Source: CAKTOF01 sp964523945 | GTDB taxonomy: Bacteria > Bacillota > Clostridia > Oscillospirales > Oscillospiraceae | Direction of reading: 5' to 3' | Length of the DNA: 9,247 nucleotides | Assembly (NCBI GenBank): GCA_964523945.1 | Contig: CAZGBU010000084.1 | Span: 1-9,247, forward strand | Part shown: positions 1 through 5,607 of the stretch, piece after piece | How positions within the stretch are numbered: position 1 is the stretch's first letter | How the letters are laid out: each line of letters opens with the position of its first letter | Position numbers and translations under genes: made by a program | Notes under the pieces: generated by a model | The model's database searches: none | What the model saw: the letters and a program-made list of their open reading frames with translations, nothing else | What the model was told of the DNA's origin: nothing

Positions 1-30
1 CAAAACTACATTTTTTCCTCGGCGTTTTTT

Positions 31-408
31 TCATTTTATCACTGGCGCTGACAGCGGCCTCGCACAGGCAACGAAGATGACCGTCAGCACGACTGCCAGT
101 CCCGCCGCGGCCATGCCGTGTGCGGCGATGGAGCGCCGCACACCGGGCGCATCGTTCGCACCGAAGCGCTGCGAGGTGAGCACCGAGCAGCCACTTGTCA
201 GTCCCATTGTGAAGCCAAGCGCCAAAAAGCTCAGCGAGCCGGTCGAACCGACCGCAGCAAGCATCTGGGTTCCAAGTGTCTGCCCGACAATCAGCGTGTC
301 AACGACATTATAGAGTTCCTGCAGCAGGTTGCCGCACAGAATGGGCAGCGCAAATAGGAGAATACCGCGCAGAATGCTGCCCCTGGTCAGGTCCATGGAT
401 TTAGCCAT
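31..408 (-). pseudogene. MATE-family multidrug efflux pump, N-terminal fragment (probable frameshifted gene)
   Basis: MATE transporters export cationic drugs and metabolites using Na+ or H+ gradients; complete ones have about 450 residues and 12 membrane segments. This frame encodes only 125 residues. It opens MAKSMDLTRG, followed by a first hydrophobic helix (about 13-30), the family motif LYNVVDTLIVGQTLG (32-46), AAVGSTGSLSFLALG (51-65) and LTSQRFGA (77-84), then a third helix ending ARPLS. It stops at 31-33, inside the window, so the edge is not the cause. Just past ARPL the bases read K-M-K-K-T-P in another frame, resembling the LMxTPE stretch MATE proteins have there, which suggests indels in A-rich runs. 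I chose the ATG at 408, preceded by GAAGGGAG, over an upstream GTG at 441. It overlaps the end of the MerR gene by 8 bases, implying coupled translation. The rest may lie left of the window in a shifted frame. A sequencing error is the main alternative to a real pseudogene. Confidence 0.7.
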
Positions 409-793
409 TTTCCTGCGCTCCCTTCGCGTCAAAGGCCGCACATTCCTCCTGATAGATCTGGATCTTTCGTTCGACTGTGGCCAGGTGGCGCTTTAGCTCT
501 TCCATCTGTGCAAGGATGGTTTCGCGCTGTTGCTGAAACAGCTCCAGCCGCTGGTGCAGGGTTGTCTCTCCCTGCTTGCACAGTTCGGCATACCGATGGA
601 TGTTTTCGATCGACATGCCGGTCTGTTTCAGGCAGTTGACCAGCTCAAGCCAATGGAGATCCTCCTCGGAAAAGCTGCGAAATCCGGAATCATTTCGGCC
701 GAGCCACGGCAGCAGCCCCTGGCGGTCGTAATATCGCAGTGTATGCGCGGAAATACCGCTGATCTTAGCGGCCTGTTGGATGGTGTATTGCAT
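401..793 (-). CDS. MerR-family transcriptional regulator
   Basis: This 130-residue DNA-binding regulator has the standard MerR layout. The N-terminal winged helix-turn-helix begins YTIQQAAKISGISAHTLRYY (3-22), and the wing carries SGFRSFSEEDL (36-46). A helical linker with KQTGMSIENI (56-65) follows, then a long glutamine- and glutamate-rich dimerisation coiled coil (about 78-115). The short tail has two cysteines (C54 and C118) but no clustered metal-binding site like that of CueR or ZntR, so an organic effector or redox signal is likelier than a metal; that is inference. The start ATG is preceded by AAAGGAGG at a good distance. Its end overlaps the MATE start by 8 bases, so the two form one transcription unit and the regulator probably controls that pump. 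Its own promoter has the stretched spacer typical of MerR targets, which suggests autoregulation. The family call is firm; the ligand is unknown. Confidence 0.93.
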   Translation of the reverse strand: MQYTIQQAAKISGISAHTLRYYDRQGLLPWLGRNDSGFRSFSEEDLHWLELVNCLKQTGMSIENIHRYAELCKQGETTLHQRLELFQQQRETILAQMEELKRHLATVERKIQIYQEECAAFDAKGAQENG

Positions 794-814
794 GGGTTTC
801 CCTCCTTTACCGGT

Positions 815-845
815 ATCATAAATGTTAGAGTGTGCTCAAAGTCAA
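815..845 (-). promoter_or_regulatory. MerR-type promoter with 19-bp spacer for the merR-MATE unit
   Basis: On the minus strand TTGACT (840-845) and TATGAT (815-820) are separated by 19 bases instead of the usual 17. Over-long spacers are the hallmark of promoters that MerR proteins activate by twisting DNA. It lies 22 bases upstream of the MerR start codon, with AAAGGAGG in between. Seen directly: the hexamers and spacing. Inferred: control by the adjacent MerR protein. Confidence 0.75.
825..840. promoter_or_regulatory. Probable MerR operator (dyad within promoter spacer)
   Basis: The minus strand reads TTTGAG-CACA-CTCTAA, an imperfect palindrome matching at 5 of 6 arm positions. It occupies almost the whole spacer between the -35 and -10 boxes of the MerR gene, where MerR dimers bind. 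It resembles in plan the TTGGAG/CTCCAA sites of AdhR-like regulators of Gram-positive bacteria. Confidence 0.65.
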
Positions 846-846
846 G

Positions 847-874
847 CACTTTTTTTAGACAACGGAAAAAAGTG
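847..874. repeat. A/T-tract inverted repeat between merR and sigG
   Basis: CACTTTTTT (847-855) is repeated inverted as AAAAAAGTG (866-874) with 10 bases between. It lies immediately upstream of the MerR -35 box, so the A/T tracts could act as an UP-like element or bent DNA for that promoter. It has no GC-rich stem and is unlikely to be a terminator. Function is not established. Confidence 0.35.
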
Positions 875-898
875 TTTTCTGTTTGGACACAGATGAAC

Positions 899-927
899 GT
901 ATCAAATCCATTTCGCGGGAAATACTT
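899..927 (+). promoter_or_regulatory. Candidate forespore (sigma-F/sigma-G type) promoter for sigG
   Basis: GGAAATACTT (918-927) fits the sigma-F -10 consensus GGnrAnAnTw at every fixed position. GTATC (899-903) fits four of five positions of the GywTA -35 box, with a 14-base spacer, close to the usual 15-16. The predicted start near 934 would leave a short leader before the CCGGAGG site. In B. subtilis sigG is transcribed by sigma-F and then by sigma-G itself, so the position makes sense. The motif is short, and chance cannot be excluded. Confidence 0.4.
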
Positions 928-957
928 TCAGGGAAGTTATTTTCCGGAGGTCCGTAC

Positions 958-1737
958 ATGCAGTGCAAGGTGGAAATCTGCGGGATCAATACGTCCAAGT
1001 TGAAGGTACTCAAAAATGAGGAAATGCTTGAGCTGATGCGTCGTATGAAGCAGGGCGACGAGGAAGCTTGGCAGAAGCTGATCGAAGGCAATCTTCGTTT
1101 GGTGCTCTCGGTGATTCAGCGCTTTCTTGGCCGGGACGAAAACCCGGACGACCTGTTTCAGGTTGGCTGTATCGGCCTGCTGAAAGCCATCCGAAACTTT
1201 GATGAGACGAAGATGGTGCGTTTTTCGACTTACGGCGTCCCGATGATCGCGGGCAAGATCCGGCGGTATCTGCGCGACAACAGCGCCATTCGCGTCAGTC
1301 GGAGCGTGCGCGATACAGCCTATCGCGTTCTGCAGTGCAAAGAAGAGCTGATCCGTGAAAATCAGCGGGAACCAACGATGGAACAGATCGCGGAAAAACT
1401 GGGGCTGCCAGTAGAGGACGTCGTTTCCGCGCTTGACGCGATTTCTCTGCCGGTTTCGCTGTACGATCCGGTTTATTCCGACGGCGGCGATCCGCTGACC
1501 GTGATGGATCAGGTTTGTGACACGCGCAACACCGATGAAAAATGGGTTGAAAACCTGGATCTGCAGCAGGCGATCAGCAAGCTCGGCGATCGGGAGCGGC
1601 ACATTCTTGCACTTCGCTTTTTCGACGGGAAAACGCAGATGGAGGTCGCCTCTGAGATCGGAATTTCGCAGGCGCAGGTATCACGTCTGGAGAAGAACGC
1701 AGTGCAGTCGATCCGGGCGTCGATTGCCGCACAGTAA
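958..1737 (+). CDS. sigG: RNA polymerase sporulation sigma factor SigG
   Basis: Sigma-G directs RNA polymerase to late forespore genes (SASP, germination and DNA-protection genes) during endospore formation. The 259-residue length matches the family (about 260). The N-terminus VEICGINTSKLKVLKNEEM (5-23) is distinctive for SigG. Region 2 follows with GNLRLVLSVIQRF (44-56), DDLFQVGCIGLLKAI (64-78) and FSTYGVPMIAGKIRRYLRDN (89-108). Region 3 holds IRVSRSVRD (111-119), and region 4 ends in the helix-turn-helix TQMEVASEIGISQAQVSRLE (226-245). N45 is present; in B. subtilis this asparagine has been linked to inhibition by the anti-sigma factor CsfB/Gin. I chose the ATG at 958 because CCGGAGG lies seven bases ahead and the protein then aligns with known SigG. 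A longer in-frame extension to 883 has no such site. The usual upstream neighbours spoIIGA and sigE are absent. A forespore-type promoter candidate precedes it and a strong terminator follows. Confidence 0.96.
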   Translation: MQCKVEICGINTSKLKVLKNEEMLELMRRMKQGDEEAWQKLIEGNLRLVLSVIQRFLGRDENPDDLFQVGCIGLLKAIRNFDETKMVRFSTYGVPMIAGKIRRYLRDNSAIRVSRSVRDTAYRVLQCKEELIRENQREPTMEQIAEKLGLPVEDVVSALDAISLPVSLYDPVYSDGGDPLTVMDQVCDTRNTDEKWVENLDLQQAISKLGDRERHILALRFFDGKTQMEVASEIGISQAQVSRLEKNAVQSIRASIAAQ

Positions 1738-1784
1738 ACCGGGAGCGCCGCAGAATGCTTTATTCTGCGGCGCTCCCGGTTTTA
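1738..1784 (+). terminator. Intrinsic terminator of sigG, shared with convergent AraC gene
   Basis: A perfect 19-bp stem (1738-1756 with 1762-1780) closes a 5-base loop and runs into TTTT at 1780-1783. It begins directly after the sigG stop codon. The opposing AraC-family gene ends at 1782, within the T run, so the element separates two convergent genes. On the minus strand only TTT follows the stem, so it may also stop leftward transcripts, less efficiently. Confidence 0.93.
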
Positions 1785-2732
1785 TTCCGGCAGATGCGGG
1801 AGATTGACTGCCTCGGGATAGCTGGGCGCAATCTGCATCTTGGTTCGATAGGCGCGCGGTGTGCAGTCGGAAAAACGCTTGAACATCGAGATAAAGTGAT
1901 TGATAGAGGGGAAGCCTGTCTCCTGCGCAATCTGCAGAATGCTCGAATGCGTGGTACGCAGCATGAGCTGTGCCTGTGAAATGCGATAGCGGTTCAGATA
2001 TTCAATTGGAGAGGTATTCAGCATCCGCTTAAACAGACGGCAGCACTCGCCCTGTGAAATGTTCGCGCACGATGCCAGATCCTGCAGCGTCAGCTTGGAG
2101 CGGTAGTACAGATGAATATAAGTAATGATCTGGTCAATCCGCATCTTATCCATGGACGGAAGCTGTGCATCATTTCGCTGCACGCTCTCACGAAGCAGTA
2201 GAATTGTATTGAGCCAGATTCGCACAGCCAATGACTTGACTGTCAGCTCATAACCAAAGCTTCTGTGCCGCACAATGCCCTGGATCTCCTGCATTGTATC
2301 GAGAATTGATTTTGCAGTCGGATCCTGACAATTTAGAAGTAAGCAATTGCTGGATTCTGACGAAATAAACGGATCTGCATATTTAATTGCGGTTGCGCTG
2401 CCGGTGCTGCCGCTGACAAAGTCCGGACTAAATAACAGCGACAGGTACTCTACCTGATTGTTGTTGGTTGCAATCGCTCGGTGAAAACGGTTGTAGTTTA
2501 CAAAAAAACCATTGCCGGGCTGAATAATGTACTGATGTGAATCGACAGAATACTCCATTACATCGTTAAGCACCATGGAGTATTGCATCATTGGATGAGC
2601 GTGGTTTCCATAATCCCACATGTCAACAAAATTATAATGCTCAAAGATGAAATCTGTATAATAATTTTCCGAGGAAACGGGGGATTCTGGCCACACTTCT
2701 TCAAAACTTCGGGAGACAATCATATAACTCAT
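1782..2732 (-). CDS. AraC-family transcriptional regulator with cupin-like sensor domain
   Basis: This 316-residue protein probably controls the divergent transporter operon. The N-terminal half looks like an AraC-type cupin sensor: GNHAHPMMQYSMVL (42-55), then a beta-rich stretch with YIIQPGNGFFVNYNRFHRA (68-86). The C-terminal third holds the two helix-turn-helices of the family. The first is LTLQDLASCANISQGECCRLFKR (214-236), the second SILQIAQETGFPSINHFISMFKR (264-286), followed by the usual TPRAYR (291-296). I chose the ATG at 2732 because AAGGAG sits seven bases ahead; a longer frame to 2786 lacks a site. A strong sigma-A promoter lies about 75 bases upstream of the start. The arrangement (regulator facing a solute receptor gene) is typical of local, substrate-sensing control. 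Its sensor domain contains H44 and H46, but whether it binds sugar, peptide or metal cannot be read from sequence. Gene end abuts the terminator shared with sigG. Family call firm, target inferred. Confidence 0.92.
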   Translation of the reverse strand: MSYMIVSRSFEEVWPESPVSSENYYTDFIFEHYNFVDMWDYGNHAHPMMQYSMVLNDVMEYSVDSHQYIIQPGNGFFVNYNRFHRAIATNNNQVEYLSLLFSPDFVSGSTGSATAIKYADPFISSESSNCLLLNCQDPTAKSILDTMQEIQGIVRHRSFGYELTVKSLAVRIWLNTILLLRESVQRNDAQLPSMDKMRIDQIITYIHLYYRSKLTLQDLASCANISQGECCRLFKRMLNTSPIEYLNRYRISQAQLMLRTTHSSILQIAQETGFPSINHFISMFKRFSDCTPRAYRTKMQIAPSYPEAVNLPHLPE

Positions 2733-2774
2733 TTTTGATCTCCTTGATAATATCGAGTGATTTTTGGTCTGAAA

Positions 2775-2809
2775 AATGCTAGACATTTCAACATTTTGTG
2801 AATAGCATT
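2775..2809. promoter_or_regulatory. Candidate operator: AATGCTA / TAGCATT inverted repeat
   Basis: AATGCTA (2775-2781) and TAGCATT (2803-2809) are a perfect 7-bp inverted repeat with 21 bases between, putting arm centres 28 bp apart. It touches the AraC-gene -10 box and both boxes of the rightward promoter candidate. A further TAGCAT copy occurs at 2838-2843. AraC proteins often bind direct repeats, so this is a candidate site, not a firm one. Confidence 0.4.
2780..2808 (+). promoter_or_regulatory. Candidate promoter of the transporter operon
   Basis: TAGACA (2780-2785) matches the -35 box at five of six positions, and TAGCAT (2803-2808), 17 bases on, matches the -10 box at four of six. The weak -10 fits a promoter needing an activator such as the divergent AraC protein. 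The leader to the receptor start would be about 115 bases. No better rightward pair is visible in the region. Confidence 0.35.
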
Positions 2810-2836
2810 ATAGCTAATTTATTGCGGTTCCGTCAA
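2807..2836 (-). promoter_or_regulatory. Sigma-A promoter for the AraC-family gene
   Basis: On the minus strand TTGACG (2831-2836) and a perfect TATAAT (2807-2812) are separated by 18 bases. The predicted transcript starts near 2800, giving a leader of about 68 bases to the AraC start codon. The -10 box overlaps the right arm of an inverted repeat at 2803-2809, so autoregulation is possible. Confidence 0.8.
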
Positions 2837-2853
2837 GTAGCATACAGGAAAAT

Positions 2854-2871
2854 TTGCATAAATTATTGCAA
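2854..2871. repeat. TTGCA-N8-TGCAA dyad in the receptor-gene leader
   Basis: TTGCA (2854-2858) is repeated inverted as TGCAA (2867-2871) in AT-rich DNA 60 bases before the receptor start codon and beyond the likely transcription start. It could be a second regulator site. The arms are only 5 bp, so chance is a real possibility. Confidence 0.25.
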
Positions 2872-2931
2872 CTGCCCGACGCGATTCATTTGGACGCCGC
2901 AATAAGACAAATACAGAAGGGAAGAAAAAAC

Positions 2932-4557
2932 ATGAGTAAGAGAATCATCAGCCTCCTGATCTGCCTTGCCATGCTGCTCTGTGTTCTCGCCGCCTGTGGC
3001 AGCAACGAAACGCAGAACGAGAATGGCGGAGCACCCGACACGGACTCCGGCGGCAACACAGACACGCAGCCGTCCGGGGACGGCGAAACCGAATCTGGCG
3101 ATGATGCCGGCACCACCGGCGAAATCGTCTCCGCACGTGACACCCTGATCATTGGCGGCGCCGCAGAACCCGGCACGCTCGACCCGATCAACCAGCAGTC
3201 GATGATCGTCTCTCAGATGGCGCATCTCATGTACAATACGCTCTTCACAATGGATGAAAGCTACAATGTGGTCGGCGATCTGGTGGAGTCATATGAAAAC
3301 GTCTCCGACACACAGTGGGACTTCAAAATTTACGAGGGTATCAAGTTCCATGACGGTACCGATCTGACCACACAGGATGTCAAAGACACGCTGGAGATGG
3401 TCCGTACAAACGATTATTCCGGTACCTATGTCGCCTCGATCGAGAGCATCGAGATTGTAGACGATTATAATTTTACCATCTACACCTCATATCCGGATAC
3501 CTCACTTCTGGCAAATTTCTGCCAGGCCGGTACGTCAATCCTCCCGTCTGAGAAGCTGGCTGAGGGTTGGGATTTCAATGCTGAGCCGTGTGGCTCCGGT
3601 CCGTATCAGTTTGTCTCTTGGAGCCAGGGCGACAGCATTACCTATGTTCGCTTTGACGACTATTTCAAGGGAACGCCGTATATCACCAACATCATCTGGC
3701 GCTTTATCCCGGAGAGTTCCTCCCGCACGATTGCGCTGGAGGCCGGCGAAATCGACTTTATCTTTGACCCTGCCACGATCGACCTTTCCTCGCTTGAGGC
3801 GACCGACGGTATCACTGTACAGGGTGTCAGCTCGATGAACCTGATGCAGCTCGCGTTCAACTATGAAGCGCTTGAGTGGTGGCAGGACGTCAACGTCCGC
3901 CGCGCCATCAGCTATGCCATCGACCGCGACGCGATTGTCGCGGCCGCGCTCAACGGCTATGGCACGCCGGCCTATGGCGTTGCGCCGAACGGCCTGGCCG
4001 GTGAAAATCTGACCAATTCCATCACGGAACGCGATTTGGAAAAGGCGCAGGAATGCCTGGAGGCGTCTGGTTACGATCCGTCTGAGCTGAGCTTTGAACT
4101 GATGACGGTTGAGGGTGAGCGCTCCCTGGCAGCCCAGGTGATCAAGTCCAATCTGGCTGAGATCGGAATCGAAGTCACGATTGTACTCAACGAATCCGCG
4201 ACGACAATCACAGAATCCTCGCTCGGCAATTTTGAGTGCTATATCTCCGGCGTCGCCAACACGTCTGCGATCGACTATATTCGCCGCCTCTACCACAGCG
4301 ATCAGATTGGCGCGCAGAATATTTCGCGCTACCACACCGATGAACTTGACACGGAGATCACCAGCGTTGCCTCGATCCTTGACCCCGACGCGCGTGCAGA
4401 GGCAACCTATGAACTTGAGGGTGAGCTGGCGGAGCTGTGCATGTATATTCCGCTGTACAACGACATGGCGTTCCGCGCGTATAACTCGGATCTGCAGGGC
4501 GTCAACTTTAACGGCGCCTATTTCACGCAGTATCATCTGTTCTACTGGGCGGCCTGA
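2932..4557 (+). CDS. ABC transporter substrate-binding lipoprotein, family 5 (DppA/OppA-like)
   Basis: This is the extracellular receptor that captures the ligand and delivers it to the permeases encoded downstream. The 541-residue protein opens with a lipoprotein signal peptide (MSKR, hydrophobic 5-20, lipobox L19-A-A-C22), so Cys22 should be lipidated and anchor it outside the membrane. A flexible Gly/Asp/Thr/Ser-rich linker (about 23-66) follows. The family-5 domain carries AEPGTLDPIN (78-87), YEGIKFHDGTDLTTQDVKDT (134-153), GSGPYQFVSW (221-230) and VNVRRAISYAIDRDAIV (320-336). Family members bind peptides, nickel, opines, glutathione or oligosaccharides. The stretch GVANTSAIDYIRRLYHSD (440-457) aligns with the region where peptide binders have ADxxDP, but the acidic residues are replaced by A442 and S445, so a standard peptide ligand is uncertain. 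I chose the ATG at 2932 because it starts the signal peptide behind AGAAGGGA; an upstream TTG at 2854 would bury it. First gene of the operon, divergent from the AraC gene. Confidence 0.94.
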   Translation: MSKRIISLLICLAMLLCVLAACGSNETQNENGGAPDTDSGGNTDTQPSGDGETESGDDAGTTGEIVSARDTLIIGGAAEPGTLDPINQQSMIVSQMAHLMYNTLFTMDESYNVVGDLVESYENVSDTQWDFKIYEGIKFHDGTDLTTQDVKDTLEMVRTNDYSGTYVASIESIEIVDDYNFTIYTSYPDTSLLANFCQAGTSILPSEKLAEGWDFNAEPCGSGPYQFVSWSQGDSITYVRFDDYFKGTPYITNIIWRFIPESSSRTIALEAGEIDFIFDPATIDLSSLEATDGITVQGVSSMNLMQLAFNYEALEWWQDVNVRRAISYAIDRDAIVAAALNGYGTPAYGVAPNGLAGENLTNSITERDLEKAQECLEASGYDPSELSFELMTVEGERSLAAQVIKSNLAEIGIEVTIVLNESATTITESSLGNFECYISGVANTSAIDYIRRLYHSDQIGAQNISRYHTDELDTEITSVASILDPDARAEATYELEGELAELCMYIPLYNDMAFRAYNSDLQGVNFNGAYFTQYHLFYWAA

Positions 4558-4591
4558 CGCAAATAGCTGACGGAAGCATCGGATGCCAACC

Positions 4592-4632
4592 GGATCTGCG
4601 GTGCCTTATCGGCGATGAGGCACCGCAGATCC
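4592..4632 (+). promoter_or_regulatory. Intercistronic hairpin between receptor and permease genes
   Basis: A perfect 15-bp GC-rich stem (4592-4606 with 4618-4632) encloses an 11-base loop in the 111-base gap after the receptor gene. No T run follows directly; the first, TTTT, is about ten bases beyond the stem. It is therefore more likely a partial terminator or a 3' stabiliser of receptor mRNA than a full stop. Receptor genes of importers often need more product than permease genes, and such hairpins are a known way to achieve that. Confidence 0.75.
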
Positions 4633-4668
4633 ATCTGTCGCTCTTTTGCGGAAAGGACGTGAAACAGG

Positions 4669-5595
4669 ATGCTGAAATACATTATTAAGCGGCTGATCTG
4701 GCTGATCCCCGTCATTCTCTGTGCGACGCTGATTGTATTCCTGCTGATGAGCGTGGCGCAGGGTGACCCGGCACGCACGCTGCTGGGCGCGGAGGCGTCG
4801 CAGGAAACCGTGGACAACCTTCGTGAGGAGATGGGACTAAATGATCCGGTCCTGGTGCAGTATGCGCGCTATATGCTCAATGTGTGCCGGGGCGATCTGG
4901 GTACTTCGTACCGGAACGGCGCGCCATGCGCCGATGAGGTAATCGCGCGCTTCCCCAACACAGTAAAACTGGCCGCTGCTGCGCTGGTTCTCACTGTTGT
5001 GATTGCGCTGCCGCTTGGCGTCATTGCGGCGATCAAGCAGAATACATTTTTTGACGGATTCTGCATGGTGATTTCCATGCTCGGCATGTCCATGCCGATT
5101 TTCTGGCTCGGCCTGCTGCTGATGCTGGTGTTTTCCCTGCAGCTCGGCTGGCTGCCGGTTTCGGGCGCAGACGGTTTCGGTGCCATTATTCTTCCGGCGG
5201 TCTCTCTCGCGTTCCAGTCGATGGCGAGTGTGGCAAGGACAACAAGATCGTCCATGCTGGAGGTTGTGCGGCAGGACTACATTCGAACGGCACGCGCAAA
5301 GGGCCTGCCGGAACGGGTCGTCATCGTGCGCCACGCCGTCCGGAACGGCCTGGTTCCAACCGTGACCGTCATCGGTATTCAGCTTGGCCATCTGCTGGGC
5401 GGTTCGGTGCTGGTGGAAACGGTCTTTGCCTGGCCGGGCATGGGCCGGCTGATGATCCAGTCGATCCAGAGCCGCGACATCCCAATGGTGGAATGCTGCA
5501 TTATTATCTTTGCGCTGATCTATGCACTAGTCAACCTGCTCGTCGATCTAATCTACGCGGCGGTTGACCCGCGGATGCGCACGCTGTTCGATTGA
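4669..5595 (+). CDS. ABC transporter permease, DppB/OppB type
   Basis: First of two membrane subunits forming the translocation channel of the family-5 importer. The 308 residues are typical for DppB-type permeases. It starts MLKYIIKRLIWLIPVILCAT, the usual N-terminal helix (about 8-28), followed by a large extracellular loop with GDPARTLLGAEAS (32-44), MGLNDPVLVQYARY (55-68) and GDLGTSYRNG (75-84). Five further helices lie near 100-122, 133-155, 172-190, 228-250 and 275-298. The cytoplasmic EAA loop DYIRTARAKGLPERVVIVRH (203-222) docks onto the ATPases. FAWPGMGRL (253-261) and the terminal DPR (300-302) are family hallmarks. GAAAGGA lies 11 bases before the ATG. The 111-base gap behind the receptor gene holds a hairpin, and the second permease gene follows after 12 bases. 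The general call is firm; sequence alone does not tell Dpp from Opp or nickel systems. Confidence 0.95.
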   Translation: MLKYIIKRLIWLIPVILCATLIVFLLMSVAQGDPARTLLGAEASQETVDNLREEMGLNDPVLVQYARYMLNVCRGDLGTSYRNGAPCADEVIARFPNTVKLAAAALVLTVVIALPLGVIAAIKQNTFFDGFCMVISMLGMSMPIFWLGLLLMLVFSLQLGWLPVSGADGFGAIILPAVSLAFQSMASVARTTRSSMLEVVRQDYIRTARAKGLPERVVIVRHAVRNGLVPTVTVIGIQLGHLLGGSVLVETVFAWPGMGRLMIQSIQSRDIPMVECCIIIFALIYALVNLLVDLIYAAVDPRMRTLFD

Positions 5596-5607
5596 GGAGG
5601 TCATGCA

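Noticed and set aside
883..957. 25-codon N-terminal extension of SigG
   Set aside because: Known SigG proteins begin near KVEICG, and a strong ribosome binding site precedes the ATG at 958; the extension would also run through the promoter candidate.
937..1602. Minus-strand frame of 221 codons opposite sigG
   Set aside because: Fully overlaps a clear SigG coding sequence and has no domain or start-site support.
2854..2931. 26-codon N-terminal extension of the receptor from a TTG
   Set aside because: It would place a charged stretch ahead of a classic lipoprotein signal peptide that starts at the ATG at 2932.
2780..2931. Riboswitch or catabolite-responsive (cre) element in the receptor leader
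   Set aside because: No recognisable aptamer core and no match to the cre consensus was seen; only short dyads are present.
3535..4536. Long open frame of 333 codons on the minus strand across the receptor gene
   Set aside because: It lies wholly antisense to a well-supported family-5 receptor, has low-complexity Arg/Val/Asp-rich content, no recognisable domain and no ribosome binding site. It is a by-product of codon bias.
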